Origin: Thermohalobaculum sp963822985
GTDB taxonomy: Bacteria > Pseudomonadota > Alphaproteobacteria > Rhodobacterales > Rhodobacteraceae
DNA length: 64,000 nt
Assembly: GCA_963822985.1 (NCBI GenBank)
Contig: CAWGJU010000011.1
Coordinates: forward strand, 62,001-126,000
Direction of reading: 5' to 3'
Shown: positions 1-9,059 of the stretch, one piece after another
Layout: each line of letters starts with the position of its first letter
How positions within the stretch are numbered: position 1 is the first letter of the stretch
Program-made: the position numbers and the translations under genes
Notes under the pieces: generated by a model
Told to the model about the DNA's origin: nothing
The model's database searches: none
The model's input: only the letters and a program-made list of their open reading frames with translations

Positions 1-389
1 AGCTGGACGAGCGTGCCCGCGCTCACCAGCAGCATCACCGCCGCCAGCGTCGCGCACAGCCAGCCGGTGAACGCGCCCTGCCGGGCCTCGCCGTCCAGGT
101 AGGTGCGCCGCGTAGCGCAGCACGACCCAGCCGACGAAGGTGACGAGCAGCAGCATCGTGGCGCTGACGACGTCGAGGCGCAGGGCGAGCCAGGCGCCGG
201 CACCAGCGTGATGGTGGCCGGGCCCTGCACCGCCAGCAAGGCCGCCGAGGCGGCGGCGCTGGTGAGCGCCGCGAGCGCCGCGGCCTCGGCCAGGCGGACG
301 GAGCGGCGCGGCCGGAACTCGGGGCCGCGGAAGGCGGCCAGGCTGCCAGGGCGAGCGCCAGCGGTGCGAGGAACGGGCATCAGGTACAT
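1..389 (-). CDS. dabB: DabB-like proton-conducting membrane subunit, N-terminal part (partial)
   Basis: Only the first ~128 residues lie in the window; the gene runs off the left edge. The ATG at 389 follows a GAGGAG ribosome site. After a hydrophobic stretch the frame shifts (near 110-200), and a segment reading YLDGEARQGAFTGWL followed by a transmembrane helix appears. That segment resembles the conserved early region of DabB, the NuoL-like subunit of the DabAB inorganic-carbon (bicarbonate/CO2) uptake complex of the inner membrane. The divergent LysR gene and the operator-like site in the intergenic space fit known dab neighbourhoods. The partner dabA would lie outside the window, so this could instead be another NuoL/MrpA relative. 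Seen: the motif and membrane character. Inferred: the Dab assignment. Confidence 0.55.
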   Translation of the reverse strand, partial: MYLMPVPRTAGARPGSLAAFRGPEFRPRRSVRLAEAAALAALTSAAASAALLAVQGPATITLVPAPGSPCASTSSAPRCCCSSPSSAGSCCATRRTYLDGEARQGAFTGWLCATLAAVMLLVSAGTLVQ

Positions 390-463
390 CGGAGTCTCCT
401 CGTGCAGAGCTGCCGGTGGATAGCGGCCGCTCGATCCGGAGAAAAATTCATTGTTTTCGTGAA

Positions 464-486
464 ATCGTTCGATCAAATAGAACGAT
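464..486. promoter_or_regulatory. LysR-type operator (inverted repeat ATCGTTC-N9-GAACGAT)
   Basis: A perfect 7-bp inverted repeat with a 9-bp spacer contains the T-N11-A core of LysR-type binding sites (T at 469, A at 481). It overlaps the start codon of the LysR gene at 485 and lies about 75 bp upstream of the divergent dabB-like start. The position suits autorepression plus control of the divergent gene. The sequence is seen; the regulatory role is inferred. Confidence 0.6.
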
Positions 487-1369
487 GAGCGCGCTGAACT
501 ATCACCACCTGCGCTATTTCTGGGCCGTCGCCCACGACGGAAACCTGACCCGCACGGCCGAGCGCCTGCACCTGTCGCAGTCGGCGCTCTCGGTCCAGAT
601 CCGCAAGCTGGAGGAGCAGCTCGGCCATGCCCTGTTCGAGCGGCGGGGCCGCGCAGCTGCACCTGACCGAGGCCGGGCGGCATCGCGCTCGACCATGCCG
701 ACGCGATCTTCGCCGCCGGCGGGGAGCTGGTCGGCCACGCTTGCGCGAACAGGCGGAAGCCGCCGGCCGCTGCGGGTCGGCGCGCTGGCGACGCTGTCGC
801 GGAACTTCCAGATGCAGTTCCTGCGGCCGGTGCTCGGCCTCGCCGACGTCGAGGTGGTGCTTGCGCTCGGGCAGCCACCGCCGAGCTGCTCGCGATCGCT
901 CGAGACGCTCAGCCTCGACGTGGTGCTGCTCAACCGCGCCGGCGCGCGAAGTCGCGGTCACGCCTTCGTCTCGCACCGGCTGGCCGAGCAGCAGGTCAGC
1001 CTGGTCGCCGTGCCGGACCGGCTGACCGCCGGGCCGGCCGCCGAGCTGATCGCGACCCAGCCAGTCATCCTGCCCTCTGCCGAAAGCGGCATCCGCATCG
1101 GCTTCGACGCGCTCTGCGGCCGCCTGGGCGTGCGGCCGCGGATCGCCGCCGAAGCGGACGACATGGCGATGATGCGGCTTCTCGCGCGCGAAGGTGTCGG
1201 GCTCGCCGTCCTGCCGCCGATCGTCGTCCGGGACGAGCTGGAGAGCGGGCTGCTTGTGGAAGCCGCGGCCCTGCCGGGAGTGACCGAGACGTTCTACGCG
1301 GTGACCATGGACCGGAGATTCCCGAACCCGCTCCTGCCGATGCTGATCCCGCCGGGCTTGCAAGCCTGA
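485..1369 (+). CDS. LysR-family transcriptional regulator
   Basis: LysR-type regulator of about 295 residues. The N-terminus (NYHHLRYFWAVAHDG, then AERLHLSQSALSVQI) is a winged helix-turn-helix close to the NhaR-like branch, with an effector-binding domain from about residue 90 to the end. Two or more compensating frame shifts between about 645 and 760 disrupt the recognition-to-linker segment: QLHLTEAGR and IALDHADAIF appear in other frames, then the original frame resumes. The ATG at 485 is chosen because the family starts just before this helix and an inverted-repeat operator overlaps it. Divergent transcription from the dabB-like gene suggests it controls inorganic-carbon uptake, probably sensing a metabolite; the ligand cannot be read from sequence. 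Confidence 0.85.
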   Translation: MSALNYHHLRYFWAVAHDGNLTRTAERLHLSQSALSVQIRKLEEQLGHALFERRGRAAAPDRGRAASRSTMPTRSSPPAGSWSATLARTGGSRRPLRVGALATLSRNFQMQFLRPVLGLADVEVVLALGQPPPSCSRSLETLSLDVVLLNRAGARSRGHAFVSHRLAEQQVSLVAVPDRLTAGPAAELIATQPVILPSAESGIRIGFDALCGRLGVRPRIAAEADDMAMMRLLAREGVGLAVLPPIVVRDELESGLLVEAAALPGVTETFYAVTMDRRFPNPLLPMLIPPGLQA

Positions 1370-1657
1370 AGACGGGGCACCGCTACCGCGGCGGCACGGC
1401 AGTCCAGCCAGCGCGCGACGCCCCTCCCGGTCGGCCGGCCGCCATGGCGACGGCCAGCCGGCAGCGGTGAAGCTCGCTGCTTGATCCACCGCAAAGGCAA
1501 GGCGGCTGCGCCCCGGGTAGAAGCGGCACATGGGTCTTTCTCCACACGCAAACAGACCGCTGACGTCCCCATCGGATGCTGCCGGCGGCCTTGATGAGGA
1601 GGTTTTCTGCCGGCTTTGGGTGCGGGGGTCTGTCCGCAGCCTCTGCGGGGGCGCGCC

Positions 1658-2620
1658 GTGAGCGGGGGTTTGTGCGAGCTGATCGCCGGGCTTCCTGTTC
1701 TCGCGGCGCTCTTCCTCTGCCAGGAGCCGACAGGGACCGTGGTGCAGGGCTATGCCGAGGGCGACTTTCTGCGGATCGCGCCGGAGGTCGCCGGCCGCAT
1801 CGAGAGCGTCATGGCGGCACCGGGCGACATCGTCGCCGAAGGCGAGCTTCTGTTCACGCTCGATTCGTCGTTGCTGCAATCAGCGCGCGACCAGGCGGCG
1901 GCGGAGCTCGCTCGCGCCGAGGCCATCGAGGCGGACCTCGCGACCGGCGAGCGACCGGCCGAAATGGATGTGCTGCGCGCCCGTCGCGACGCCGCGGCCG
2001 CGGCGCTGACGCTCTCGGAGGCCGAGCTGACGCGGCAGCAGGTGCTGTTCGCAAAGGGCAGCATTCCGAAAAGCACGCTCGACTCGGCGCGCGCCGGGCG
2101 AGACCGTGACCGGGCCACGCTGGCCGGGGCGGACGCGGCGCTGGCCGTCGGCGGGTTGGGAGGGCGCGAGGCGGCGCGGCAGGCGGCAGGGGCCGCGGTC
2201 CGCTCGGCACGCGCGGCGCTCGACGAGGCGGAGCTTCGGCTGGCCTATTCGCGTGTCACGGCACACGAGGGCGGCCGGATCACGGACCACTTTCACGAGC
2301 GCGGCGAATGGGTCGCGGCCGGCGCGCCCGTGCTGGAGATGCTGCCGCCCGGCAATGTCAAGGTCCGCTTCTTCGTGCCGGAGGAGCTGCTCGGCACGCT
2401 CAGGCTCGGGGCGCCCGTCGCCATCAGCTGCGACGGTTGCCCCGCGATACCCGGCAAGATCAGCTTCATCGCCCCACGGGCCGAGTACACGCCGCCCGTG
2501 ATCTACAGCCGCGAAAGCCGGGCCAAGCTCGTCTTCATGGCCGAGGCGCGGCCAGACGCGCCGGCGGCCGCAGCGCTCCACCCCGGGCAGCCCGTCGACG
2601 TCCGGCTGGGCGCGCAGTGA
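1658..2620 (+). CDS. HlyD-family periplasmic adaptor of an ABC exporter (YbhG-like)
   Basis: Periplasmic membrane-fusion protein of about 320 residues. A hydrophobic N-terminus ending in LAALFLC could be a lipobox. It is followed by a biotinyl-lipoyl half (APEVAGRIESV), a long alanine-rich alpha-hairpin (about residues 75-190), the second lipoyl half (RVTAHEGGRI) and a beta-barrel. Order and sequence match YbhG of the YbhGFSR exporter. GTG at 1658 is chosen because it gives a compact signal sequence; an upstream ATG at 1616 would add 14 residues unlike the family. The stop overlaps the start of the ATPase gene (GTGA), so the genes are translationally coupled. The 288 bp between lysR and this gene hold no convincing ORF. 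Confidence 0.85.
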   Translation: MSGGLCELIAGLPVLAALFLCQEPTGTVVQGYAEGDFLRIAPEVAGRIESVMAAPGDIVAEGELLFTLDSSLLQSARDQAAAELARAEAIEADLATGERPAEMDVLRARRDAAAAALTLSEAELTRQQVLFAKGSIPKSTLDSARAGRDRDRATLAGADAALAVGGLGGREAARQAAGAAVRSARAALDEAELRLAYSRVTAHEGGRITDHFHERGEWVAAGAPVLEMLPPGNVKVRFFVPEELLGTLRLGAPVAISCDGCPAIPGKISFIAPRAEYTPPVIYSRESRAKLVFMAEARPDAPAAAALHPGQPVDVRLGAQ

Positions 2621-3522
2621 CACCGGCGCCTGCCATCGCGGTGCGGGGCCTCACCAAATCCTTTGGCGGGCGCCGCGCCGTCGACGGCCTGGACCTCGAG
2701 GTCCCGGCCGGCGGCATCATGGGCTTTCTCGGCGCCAATGGCAGCGGCAAGACGACGACGATCCGCATGCTTTGCGGCCTGCTGACGCCCGGTGCCGGCA
2801 GCGGCACCTGCCTCGGCTTCGACCTTGTCCGCGAGACGCGCGCGATCAAGCGCGAGGTCGGCTACATGCCGCAGCACTTCGGGCTCTACGAGGACCTGAC
2901 CGTGCGCGAGAACCTCGACTTCGTCGCGCGTCTCTACGCCGTGCCGGCCAGGCGGCGCCGCGTCGATGCGGCGCTCGACCGGCTCGGTCTCGCCGGCCGG
3001 GGGCGCCAGCTTGCGGGCACCCTCTCCGGCGGGTGGAAGCAGCGCCTGGCGCTCGCGGCGTGCATGATCCACGAGCCGCGCCTGCTCCTCCTAGACGAGC
3101 CGACGGCCGGGGTCGATCCCGAGGCGCGGCGGCGCTTCTGGGACGAAATCCACCTGCTGGCCGCGGGCGGCATCACGGTCCTGGTCAGCACCCACTACAT
3201 GGACGAGGCCGAGCGCTGCCACGAGCTTGTCTACCTTGCCGAGGGGCGGCTGCTCTTCCGCGGCACGCCGCAGGAGATCGTCGCGCGCTCGCGCCTCGTG
3301 ACCTTCTCGGTCGGCGGCGCGCCGGGGCTGGCCGAGCGGCTGCGCGGGCGGCCCGGCGTCGAGATGGTCGTCGCCTCCGGCGCGCTGCTCCTCGTCAGCG
3401 GCACCGAGCCCGAGCTGATCGAACGCGCGCTGGCCGCCGAGCCGGGCCTGTCGCCCAAGCGCGAGCCGCAGCCGCGCCTGGAGGACGTCTTCGTTCACAT
3501 GATCCGCGAGGCGGCCGCGTGA
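2617..3522 (+). CDS. ABC transporter ATP-binding protein (YbhF-like, single domain)
   Basis: Cytoplasmic ATPase of about 301 residues. Walker A is GANGSGKTT, the Q-loop lies in GYMPQHFGLYEDLT, the signature is TLSGGWKQRLALA, Walker B is LLLLDEPTAGVDP, and the switch histidine is in STHYMDEAERC. The C-terminal 80 residues resemble the regulatory tail of CcmA/NatA-type subunits of drug and polysaccharide exporters. E. coli YbhF has two fused ATPase domains; this one has one, so it should act as a homodimer. The signature reads LSGGW rather than LSGGQ, a variation common in this branch. GTG start and stop both overlap neighbouring genes by four bases, in an adaptor-ATPase-permease operon. Confidence 0.9.
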   Translation: MTPAPAIAVRGLTKSFGGRRAVDGLDLEVPAGGIMGFLGANGSGKTTTIRMLCGLLTPGAGSGTCLGFDLVRETRAIKREVGYMPQHFGLYEDLTVRENLDFVARLYAVPARRRRVDAALDRLGLAGRGRQLAGTLSGGWKQRLALAACMIHEPRLLLLDEPTAGVDPEARRRFWDEIHLLAAGGITVLVSTHYMDEAERCHELVYLAEGRLLFRGTPQEIVARSRLVTFSVGGAPGLAERLRGRPGVEMVVASGALLLVSGTEPELIERALAAEPGLSPKREPQPRLEDVFVHMIREAAA

Positions 3523-4661
3523 CAGGGGGCCGGTCTACAGGGCTGTCGCTCGGCCGCTTCTGGGCCGTGCTCGTCAAGGAGTTCATCCAGATGCGACGCG
3601 ACCGGCTGACCTTCGCCATGATGGTCGGCATCCCGGTCTTGCAGCTGATGCTGTTTGGCTTCGCCATCAACTCCGACCCCAAGCACCTGCCGACGGCGAT
3701 CCTCGACCTCGACGGCACCCGGCTCTCGCGCACGCTTGTCGCCGCGGTCGGCAACACCGGGTATTTCGCGATGCACCGGCGACCTGCCGGCGAGGCAGAG
3801 GCGGCAAGGCTGCTTCGACGGGGCGATGTTCAGTTCGTGCTGACGATCCCGCCGGGTTTCGCCCGCGGCGTGCTCCGCGGCGAGCGGCCGGCCATCCTCG
3901 TCGAGGCCGATGCGACGGACCCTTCGGCGACGGGCAACGGGATCGCGGCGCTGGCGGCGATCCAGATCACCGCGCTGGCGCGTGACCTCGCGGGCGTCGC
4001 GCCCGATCCGCCATCGCCGCCCTTCGAGGTTCGCGTGCAAAGGCTCTACAATCCCGAAGGGCTTTCGCGGCTCAACATCGTGCCGGGGCTGATCGGCACG
4101 ATCCTGACCATGACGATGGTGGTGATCACCGCCGTCGCCATGACGCGCGAGCGCGAGCGCGGCACGATGGAGGGCCTGCTCGCGACGCCGGTCCGTCCGC
4201 TCGAGCTGATGATCGGCAAGATCCTGCCCTTCGTGCTGGTCGGCTATGTGCAGGTCGTGGTGGTGCTGGTGATCGGCCGGATCGTATTCGACATACCTGT
4301 CGAAGGCTCGCTCGCGCTGCTCTCGGCCGCCGTGGTGGTGTTCATCGCGGCGAACCTCGCGGTCGGGTTCACCTTCTCGACGCTGTCCGGGACGCAGCTG
4401 CAGGCATCGCAGATGGCGATCTTCTTTTTCCTTCCGTCCATGCTGCTCTCTGGTTTTCTCTTCCCGTTCGGCGGCATGCCGGTCTGGGCGCAGTGGCTCG
4501 GCGAGACCCTGCCGCTGACGCATTTCCTTCGCATCGTCAGGGGCATCCTGCTCAAGGGCAGCAGCCCCGCCGACATCCTCCCCGAGCTCTGGCCGATCGC
4601 CCTCTTCGCCGTAATCGCCGGGGTGATCGCCATCCGGCGCTCGCGCGAGACGCTGGACTGA
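3519..4661 (+). CDS. ABC transporter permease (YbhS/YbhR-like, ABC-2 type)
   Basis: Inner-membrane permease of about 380 residues with the ABC-2 layout: one N-terminal helix (TFAMMVGIPVLQLMLFGFA), a large periplasmic domain of about 170 residues, then five C-terminal helices. The family coupling helix MTRERERGTMEGLLATPV is clear at about residues 208-225. It starts at a GTG overlapping the ATPase stop. E. coli has two permeases, YbhS and YbhR; here only one follows, so it presumably homodimerises or a partner lies elsewhere. The operon probably exports a hydrophobic compound or drug; the substrate cannot be inferred. Intact single frame, unlike most neighbours. Confidence 0.9.
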   Translation: MTGGRSTGLSLGRFWAVLVKEFIQMRRDRLTFAMMVGIPVLQLMLFGFAINSDPKHLPTAILDLDGTRLSRTLVAAVGNTGYFAMHRRPAGEAEAARLLRRGDVQFVLTIPPGFARGVLRGERPAILVEADATDPSATGNGIAALAAIQITALARDLAGVAPDPPSPPFEVRVQRLYNPEGLSRLNIVPGLIGTILTMTMVVITAVAMTRERERGTMEGLLATPVRPLELMIGKILPFVLVGYVQVVVVLVIGRIVFDIPVEGSLALLSAAVVVFIAANLAVGFTFSTLSGTQLQASQMAIFFFLPSMLLSGFLFPFGGMPVWAQWLGETLPLTHFLRIVRGILLKGSSPADILPELWPIALFAVIAGVIAIRRSRETLD

Positions 4662-4663
4662 AG

Positions 4664-5575
4664 CTACCTCGCGGCGGTCTCGGTGTCGTCGGCCACCGGC
4701 GACCATTCCTCTCCCGGGTCGAAGCTCTCGACGGCGTTCGCCACGTCGATCGTGTTCTCGCCGAGATCGGCCTCGAGGATGACGCCGTTCTTGCCCACCA
4801 TGAAGCTCATGATGCCCGTCTCGCCGTAATCGGCCGGAAAGGCCAGCAGCGCGTGGCTGGCGAGCATGTTGCCGTTAAGCATGTAGTCGAGCGCGCCGCC
4901 CGGCGCGTTCGGGCCCCGCTTCTGCAGGATGTGGTAGTAGTAGCCGAGATAGGGCTCGGGCGCCTGCTCTTCGCCGTCCAGCACGAAGCCTTCGGCCTCG
5001 GCCACCGCGTCGCCGATCGGGCTTTCCGGCGCCCCGCTTCCCGCGGCCAATAGAGCCCGTCGCGGGTTTCCGGCGTGCTGAGGATGTGGGCGGCGAACTC
5101 CATCACGCCGTCGCCGTCCCAGTCATTCTGGCGAAAGCGCGACTGCACCTTCACATAGGCGTGCAGCAGGTCGATGACGTCGAGCTTGTTGCGGCCAATG
5201 CGTCGGTCGAGCATCTCCTCCCGGCCAGCCTCGGCGTCGAACGACCAGCCGTCGTCGCCCCGCACGATCGTGAACGGCCACTGCTCGCGCCCGATATAAA
5301 GCGGCGCATCACCGGTTTCGTCGTCCACGGCCACCCGGCGCATCTGCGCGTAGGCGGCGAGGAAATCATCCCGGTCCTGGCAGTCGCGCACGTCGTTTCC
5401 GGAAATGACGATGTCCTCGTTCTCGGGGCCGAAATTGCGCGTCGGCACCCGCGTCGGCCGCGGCATCCGCACCGGGGTCGGAACTCTGCGCGACCGCCAT
5501 CGCAGGAGAAAGGACGAGCATGGCCGTCGCGATGAGCGCGCACCAGAGGGTGCGGCGGGCCCGGCTCTCACGCAT
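4664..5575 (-). CDS. DUF2950 family secreted protein
   Basis: About 300 residues, with a signal peptide (LWCALIATAMLVLSPAMAVA, likely cut after AVA) and GAGGAG upstream of the ATG at 5575. The body matches DUF2950: YVKVQSRFRQNDWDGDGVME, then TRDGLYWP, GYYYHILQKRGPNAPGGA and, near the C-terminus, ETGIMSFMVGKNGVILEADLG. Frame shifts occur near 5045, 5150-5250 and 5450. DUF2950 proteins are periplasmic or exported and of unknown function, often beside a DUF3300 gene, which is absent here. It is convergent with the exporter operon, with two bases between stops. Confidence 0.8.
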
Positions 5576-5830
5576 CGCGCTCGCTCCTCATGCAATCGAC
5601 AAATGCCCCGGCGGCGATTGTCCCCCCCGTGGGTGCCGTCTTGAAGGACGCCTGGCAGCGATCTTGACGCTGACGGGTACCACAATTCGGACAGACCGAT
5701 TTTAGCCTGGCGGCCATTCAAAAGGGCGCAACGGGGTATCTGTACCGCGGCCCGGCGATCCGGCTCGACGTCTCTGGACAAGGCTCCCAGATGCCGTGAT
5801 TGAATCGGCGGCAGCACGCGAGAGGGGCGG

Positions 5831-6493
5831 ATGAATAATGCGACGGAACCCTTGCTCGCCGGCGTGCCACCGGCAGCCGCGCAGGTGCTGTGCGTGGTGC
5901 TGCACGGACGCAATGGCTCTCCCGAGATCATGTTGGACGAGCTCGTCCGGCATCTGAGCGCGCCGGCGGTGCATTTCGTGCTGCCCCGGGCGCCCGAGGC
6001 GAGCTGGTACGACGCGCCGAGCTGCGACCCTCTGGCGGCAAAGACGCGCGACCAGCTCCGTGCCGGGATCGAGCAGATCCGGCGCGACGTCGAGCGCGCG
6101 CAGCGCAACGGCGCGCCGCGGGACCGCGTGGTCGTCGGCGGCTTCAGCCAGGGCGCCTGCGTGACGCTGGAATATGCCATGGTCGGCGGGCGCTGGCCGG
6201 GCGCCGCCTTCTGCCTGACCGGCTGCCGCGTCGGCTGCGTCGGAGACGAGCGCCCCGCCTCGGATCTGTCCGGAATGCCCTTCTATCTTGGCAACGGCGC
6301 CCGCGACCCGTTCATCAGGCTGACCGAGTTCGCCGAGACGCTGCGCGATCTGGGCGCGGCCGGTGCCCGGGTTCGCAACGACATCTTCCCGCGCGAGGCG
6401 CATGTCATGTCACCGGCCGAGATCGCGACGGTCGACGCGATGCTGCGCGCGGTGGCCGGTGGCGCGCCCCTCTTCGCGGGCAGCGCGGCGTGA
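5831..6493 (+). CDS. Phospholipase/carboxylesterase family alpha/beta hydrolase
   Basis: Intact 220-residue protein of the bacterial carboxylesterase/phospholipase family (Abhydrolase_2). The nucleophile elbow is GGFSQGA (Ser at about residue 106), the acid is in GNGARDPFI, and the histidine is in FPREAHVMS. An LHG oxyanion motif (VVLHGRNG) lies near the N-terminus. No signal peptide, so cytoplasmic. The stop overlaps the GTG start of the following glucoamylase-like gene, so the two are co-translated. The family hydrolyses short-chain acyl esters or lysophospholipids; the coupling to a glycosidase gene could mean it removes ester substituents from glucans, which is inference only. Confidence 0.85.
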   Translation: MNNATEPLLAGVPPAAAQVLCVVLHGRNGSPEIMLDELVRHLSAPAVHFVLPRAPEASWYDAPSCDPLAAKTRDQLRAGIEQIRRDVERAQRNGAPRDRVVVGGFSQGACVTLEYAMVGGRWPGAAFCLTGCRVGCVGDERPASDLSGMPFYLGNGARDPFIRLTEFAETLRDLGAAGARVRNDIFPREAHVMSPAEIATVDAMLRAVAGGAPLFAGSAA

Positions 6494-7826
6494 GCGCCCA
6501 AGCGCCGCGCGAGACTTGGGTCGAGCGGCGTCTCTATGGGGCGATCCGCGCGCTTCGCAGCGCCATTTCGGCGACCGAGCTGCACCTGCACGCGGCCGGC
6601 CTTCGGCTGGCAGGTGCGGCCGGTCCCGGGATCGGTGCTCGCCTCGCCGCGCCTCGCCGCCTGGGACCCCGAGCCCGACTATTTCCACCATTGGGTGCGG
6701 GACGCCGCCATCGCGATCCGCGCGCTGCCCGAGGTGATTGCGGCGGTGCACCCTGACGAGCGGACGTGGTGGCTGGACGCCTTCCGGTCGCATGTGGAGT
6801 TCTCGCTCCGGATCAGCGACCCGGAAAGGCTGGGGCCTTCGCACAATCCGCTGGCCGCGGCGACGCGAGCTGATCACCTGCGGTTCCTGCGGCCGGATGC
6901 CGAGCTCTCGGCGCTGGGCGGCACCGCTTGGCTGGGAGAGCCGCGCTTCGCCGCCGATGGCGGGCCCGATCTCGAGCGGTGGAACCGGCCGCAGGACGAC
7001 GGCCCGGCGCTGCGCGCCTCGGCCTGCCTGCAGAGTCGTCGCGGCGCTGCCCGAGCTTAGCACGCAGGAGGTAGAGCGGCTGGTGCTCCGCGACCTCGCC
7101 TATCTCGGCCAAGTGGCCGGACGGCCATGCATCGGCCTGTGGGAGGAGGAGCCGGCGCGGCGGACGACCTTCACGCTGATCGTCCAGTGGGACGCGCTCG
7201 ACCGCGGCGCGGCCTGGCGACAGGCGGTGGGCGACGCCCGGGGCGCGGCCGAGCTGCGTGCCGCGGCCGAGCGGCTGGCCGCCATGGTCGGTGAGGCGGC
7301 CGATTCGGGTGATCCGGCCGGGCGGGCCGGGCCGGCCTGGCGGGAGAGCATCGAGGCGCCCGCGGGCCACGCCGACAGCGCGACGGTCCTGGCGATCCTG
7401 CATGCCGAGCGCGAGACGGGTCCCTTCGCGCTCGACGCGCCGCGGACGCGGGGCACCGTTGCGGCGCTGGAGCGCGCCTTCGCCGATCTCTACCCGATCA
7501 ACCGCGGCCGTTCGGTGCCGGCGATGGGGCGCTGGCGCGCGGACGCCTATTTCGGCGGGAACCCCTGGTACCCGGTGACCCTCGGATTTGCCGAGTTGCA
7601 CTACCGCATCGCCGCCCGCACGGGCGACCGCTGGGCTTTCGACAGGGCCGAGGCGTGGATGGCGCTGATCGAGGAGGTGGCGCCGGACGGCGACGCGCTG
7701 CCGGAGCAGTTCGACCGAGCGACCGGCGCGCCCGTCTCGTGCCTGGCGCTGAGCTGGAGCGCCGCCGCCTTCATCGGCGCGGCCACAGCCCGCGCGGCGG
7801 CGCGTCAGGCGACAGTGTCGAGATAG
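6490..7826 (+). CDS. Glycoside hydrolase family 15 (glucoamylase-like)
   Basis: About 445 residues. The GH15 (alpha/alpha)6 barrel signatures are present: PDYFHHWVRDAAIAIRALP near residue 65, the acid loop GLWEEEP where the second Glu of the LWEE motif is the expected general acid, and a C-terminal FGGNPWYPVTLG substrate-binding motif. Frame shifts lie near 6597 and 7030. GTG start overlaps the esterase stop. No signal peptide is evident. GH15 enzymes release glucose from the non-reducing end of alpha-1,4 (some alpha-1,6 or trehalose) linkages with inversion. Its place beside beta-glucan genes is odd and could point to glycogen or trehalose turnover coupled to osmotic glucan control. The last bases overlap the convergent GH144 gene. 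Confidence 0.85.
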
Positions 7827-9059
7827 GGCGAGCGGAAGCCGAGCGCCGCCAACCCCGCGCGGATCTCCGGCCGGGCCATGACGAGCCGCCACAACAGCCC
7901 GGAACGATGGTTCCCAAGCGCCACGACGATCGGCGCCTGGTCGATCGCGAGGCGGCTCTCGGCCACCCAGCCATGGTGCAGGCTGAAGGCGTCGACGAAC
8001 CCCGCCTCGCCCCAGATCAGCTCGCCCGAGATCGTCGTGGAAATGCCGGATGGCGGGCATCGCCTCCTCAAGAACGAAGGGGAGCGAGGCGAGGGCGGCG
8101 GTAGGCGTGATGACGCCGGTGTCGTCGGTCGGCGAATGCGCGACATAGCCGGCCGGGTCGTCGCTGGCGGTCAGGCCCCAGCAGTTCGCGCCATAACCGC
8201 GCCAGCCATGCGGATTGGCCAGGCAGTGCGCCCGGTTGACCAGCGCGTGCGCCCGCGCCTGAACGCCATAGTCGGCATAGGCGTCCGAGAGCCCGCGCGG
8301 GTCGATGCCGAGGAACGGGTATTGCGAAAGGAACAGCGGCCCGCCCCAATCCGGCCCGAGCGGCAGCTCGATTCCGGCATAGCGGTGCCCGTTCCGGAAG
8401 GCAGGGGCCATGGCCCAGCTCTGGTGGTAGATCTCTGGGCTGATCGGGTATGTCGGCGAGCCGGCGGCGAGCACGAAGACCGGCATCGCCTCGTTCCAGC
8501 CCCGGATCGGCAGCGCGTTCGCCGGCCAGTCCCGCGCCGGGTTTCGGTGCCACATCAGCTCGGCGCCGCCCCGCACATGCGCGGCCCAGTTCACCGCGCG
8601 ATAGAGCCGCTCGATCCGGCCCACCAGCTCGGGCGCCTCGGCGAAATACTCGGCCGCCGCGAGCAGGCCGGTCATCAGGAACGCCGTCTCTACCAGGTCG
8701 CCGCCGTCATCGCCCGCCATGAAGGGCAGGACGCGCCCCGTCGCGCCGCCGAGGAAATGCGGAAAGACGCCGTCGAAGCTGTCGGCCCGCTCGAGAAAGG
8801 CGACGATGCGCTCGACCCGGTCGAGGATGTTGCGCCGCGGCCGCCAGCCGCGCTCGGCCGAGACGAGCTGAGCCATGATGCCGAACCCGGTGCCGCCCGT
8901 TGTCACCGTGTCCTCGACGTCATAGCCGAAGGCCCCGGCGCTGCGCTCGCGCGCCATGCCGCTGACGGGATGGCTCCAGTCGGTGAAGTAGGTCGCGGTC
9001 GCCTGCGCGATCCGGTCGAGCAGCGCGGTGTCGTCGAGGCCCCGCGTCAGGTTTCCCAT
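7805..9059 (-). CDS. GH144 family endo-beta-1,2-glucanase (glycoamylase-like domain)
   Basis: About 417 residues with a glycoamylase-like (PF10091) barrel as in GH144, whose characterised members are endo-beta-1,2-glucanases producing sophorose and short sophoro-oligosaccharides. Seen: YFTDWSHPVSGMARERS near residue 25, GGTGFGIMA, ERADSFDGVFPHFL, LFLSQYPFLGIDPRGL, YGANCWGLTASDDP, and SFLRRRCP-to-ISGELIWGEAGFVDAF, where the frame shifts near 8045. No obvious signal peptide; the sequence starts directly at the fold, so it may be cytoplasmic. The ATG overlaps the GH3 stop by 13 bases, giving a GH3-GH144 operon. With GH3 it would take beta-1,2-glucan to glucose. Some relatives are fused in cyclic beta-1,2-glucan synthases; this one is stand-alone. 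Confidence 0.8.

Noticed and set aside
4664..5575. DUF2950 gene as a pseudogene
   Set aside because: Its shifts are no denser than in clearly essential genes in this window, so sequencing indels explain them better.
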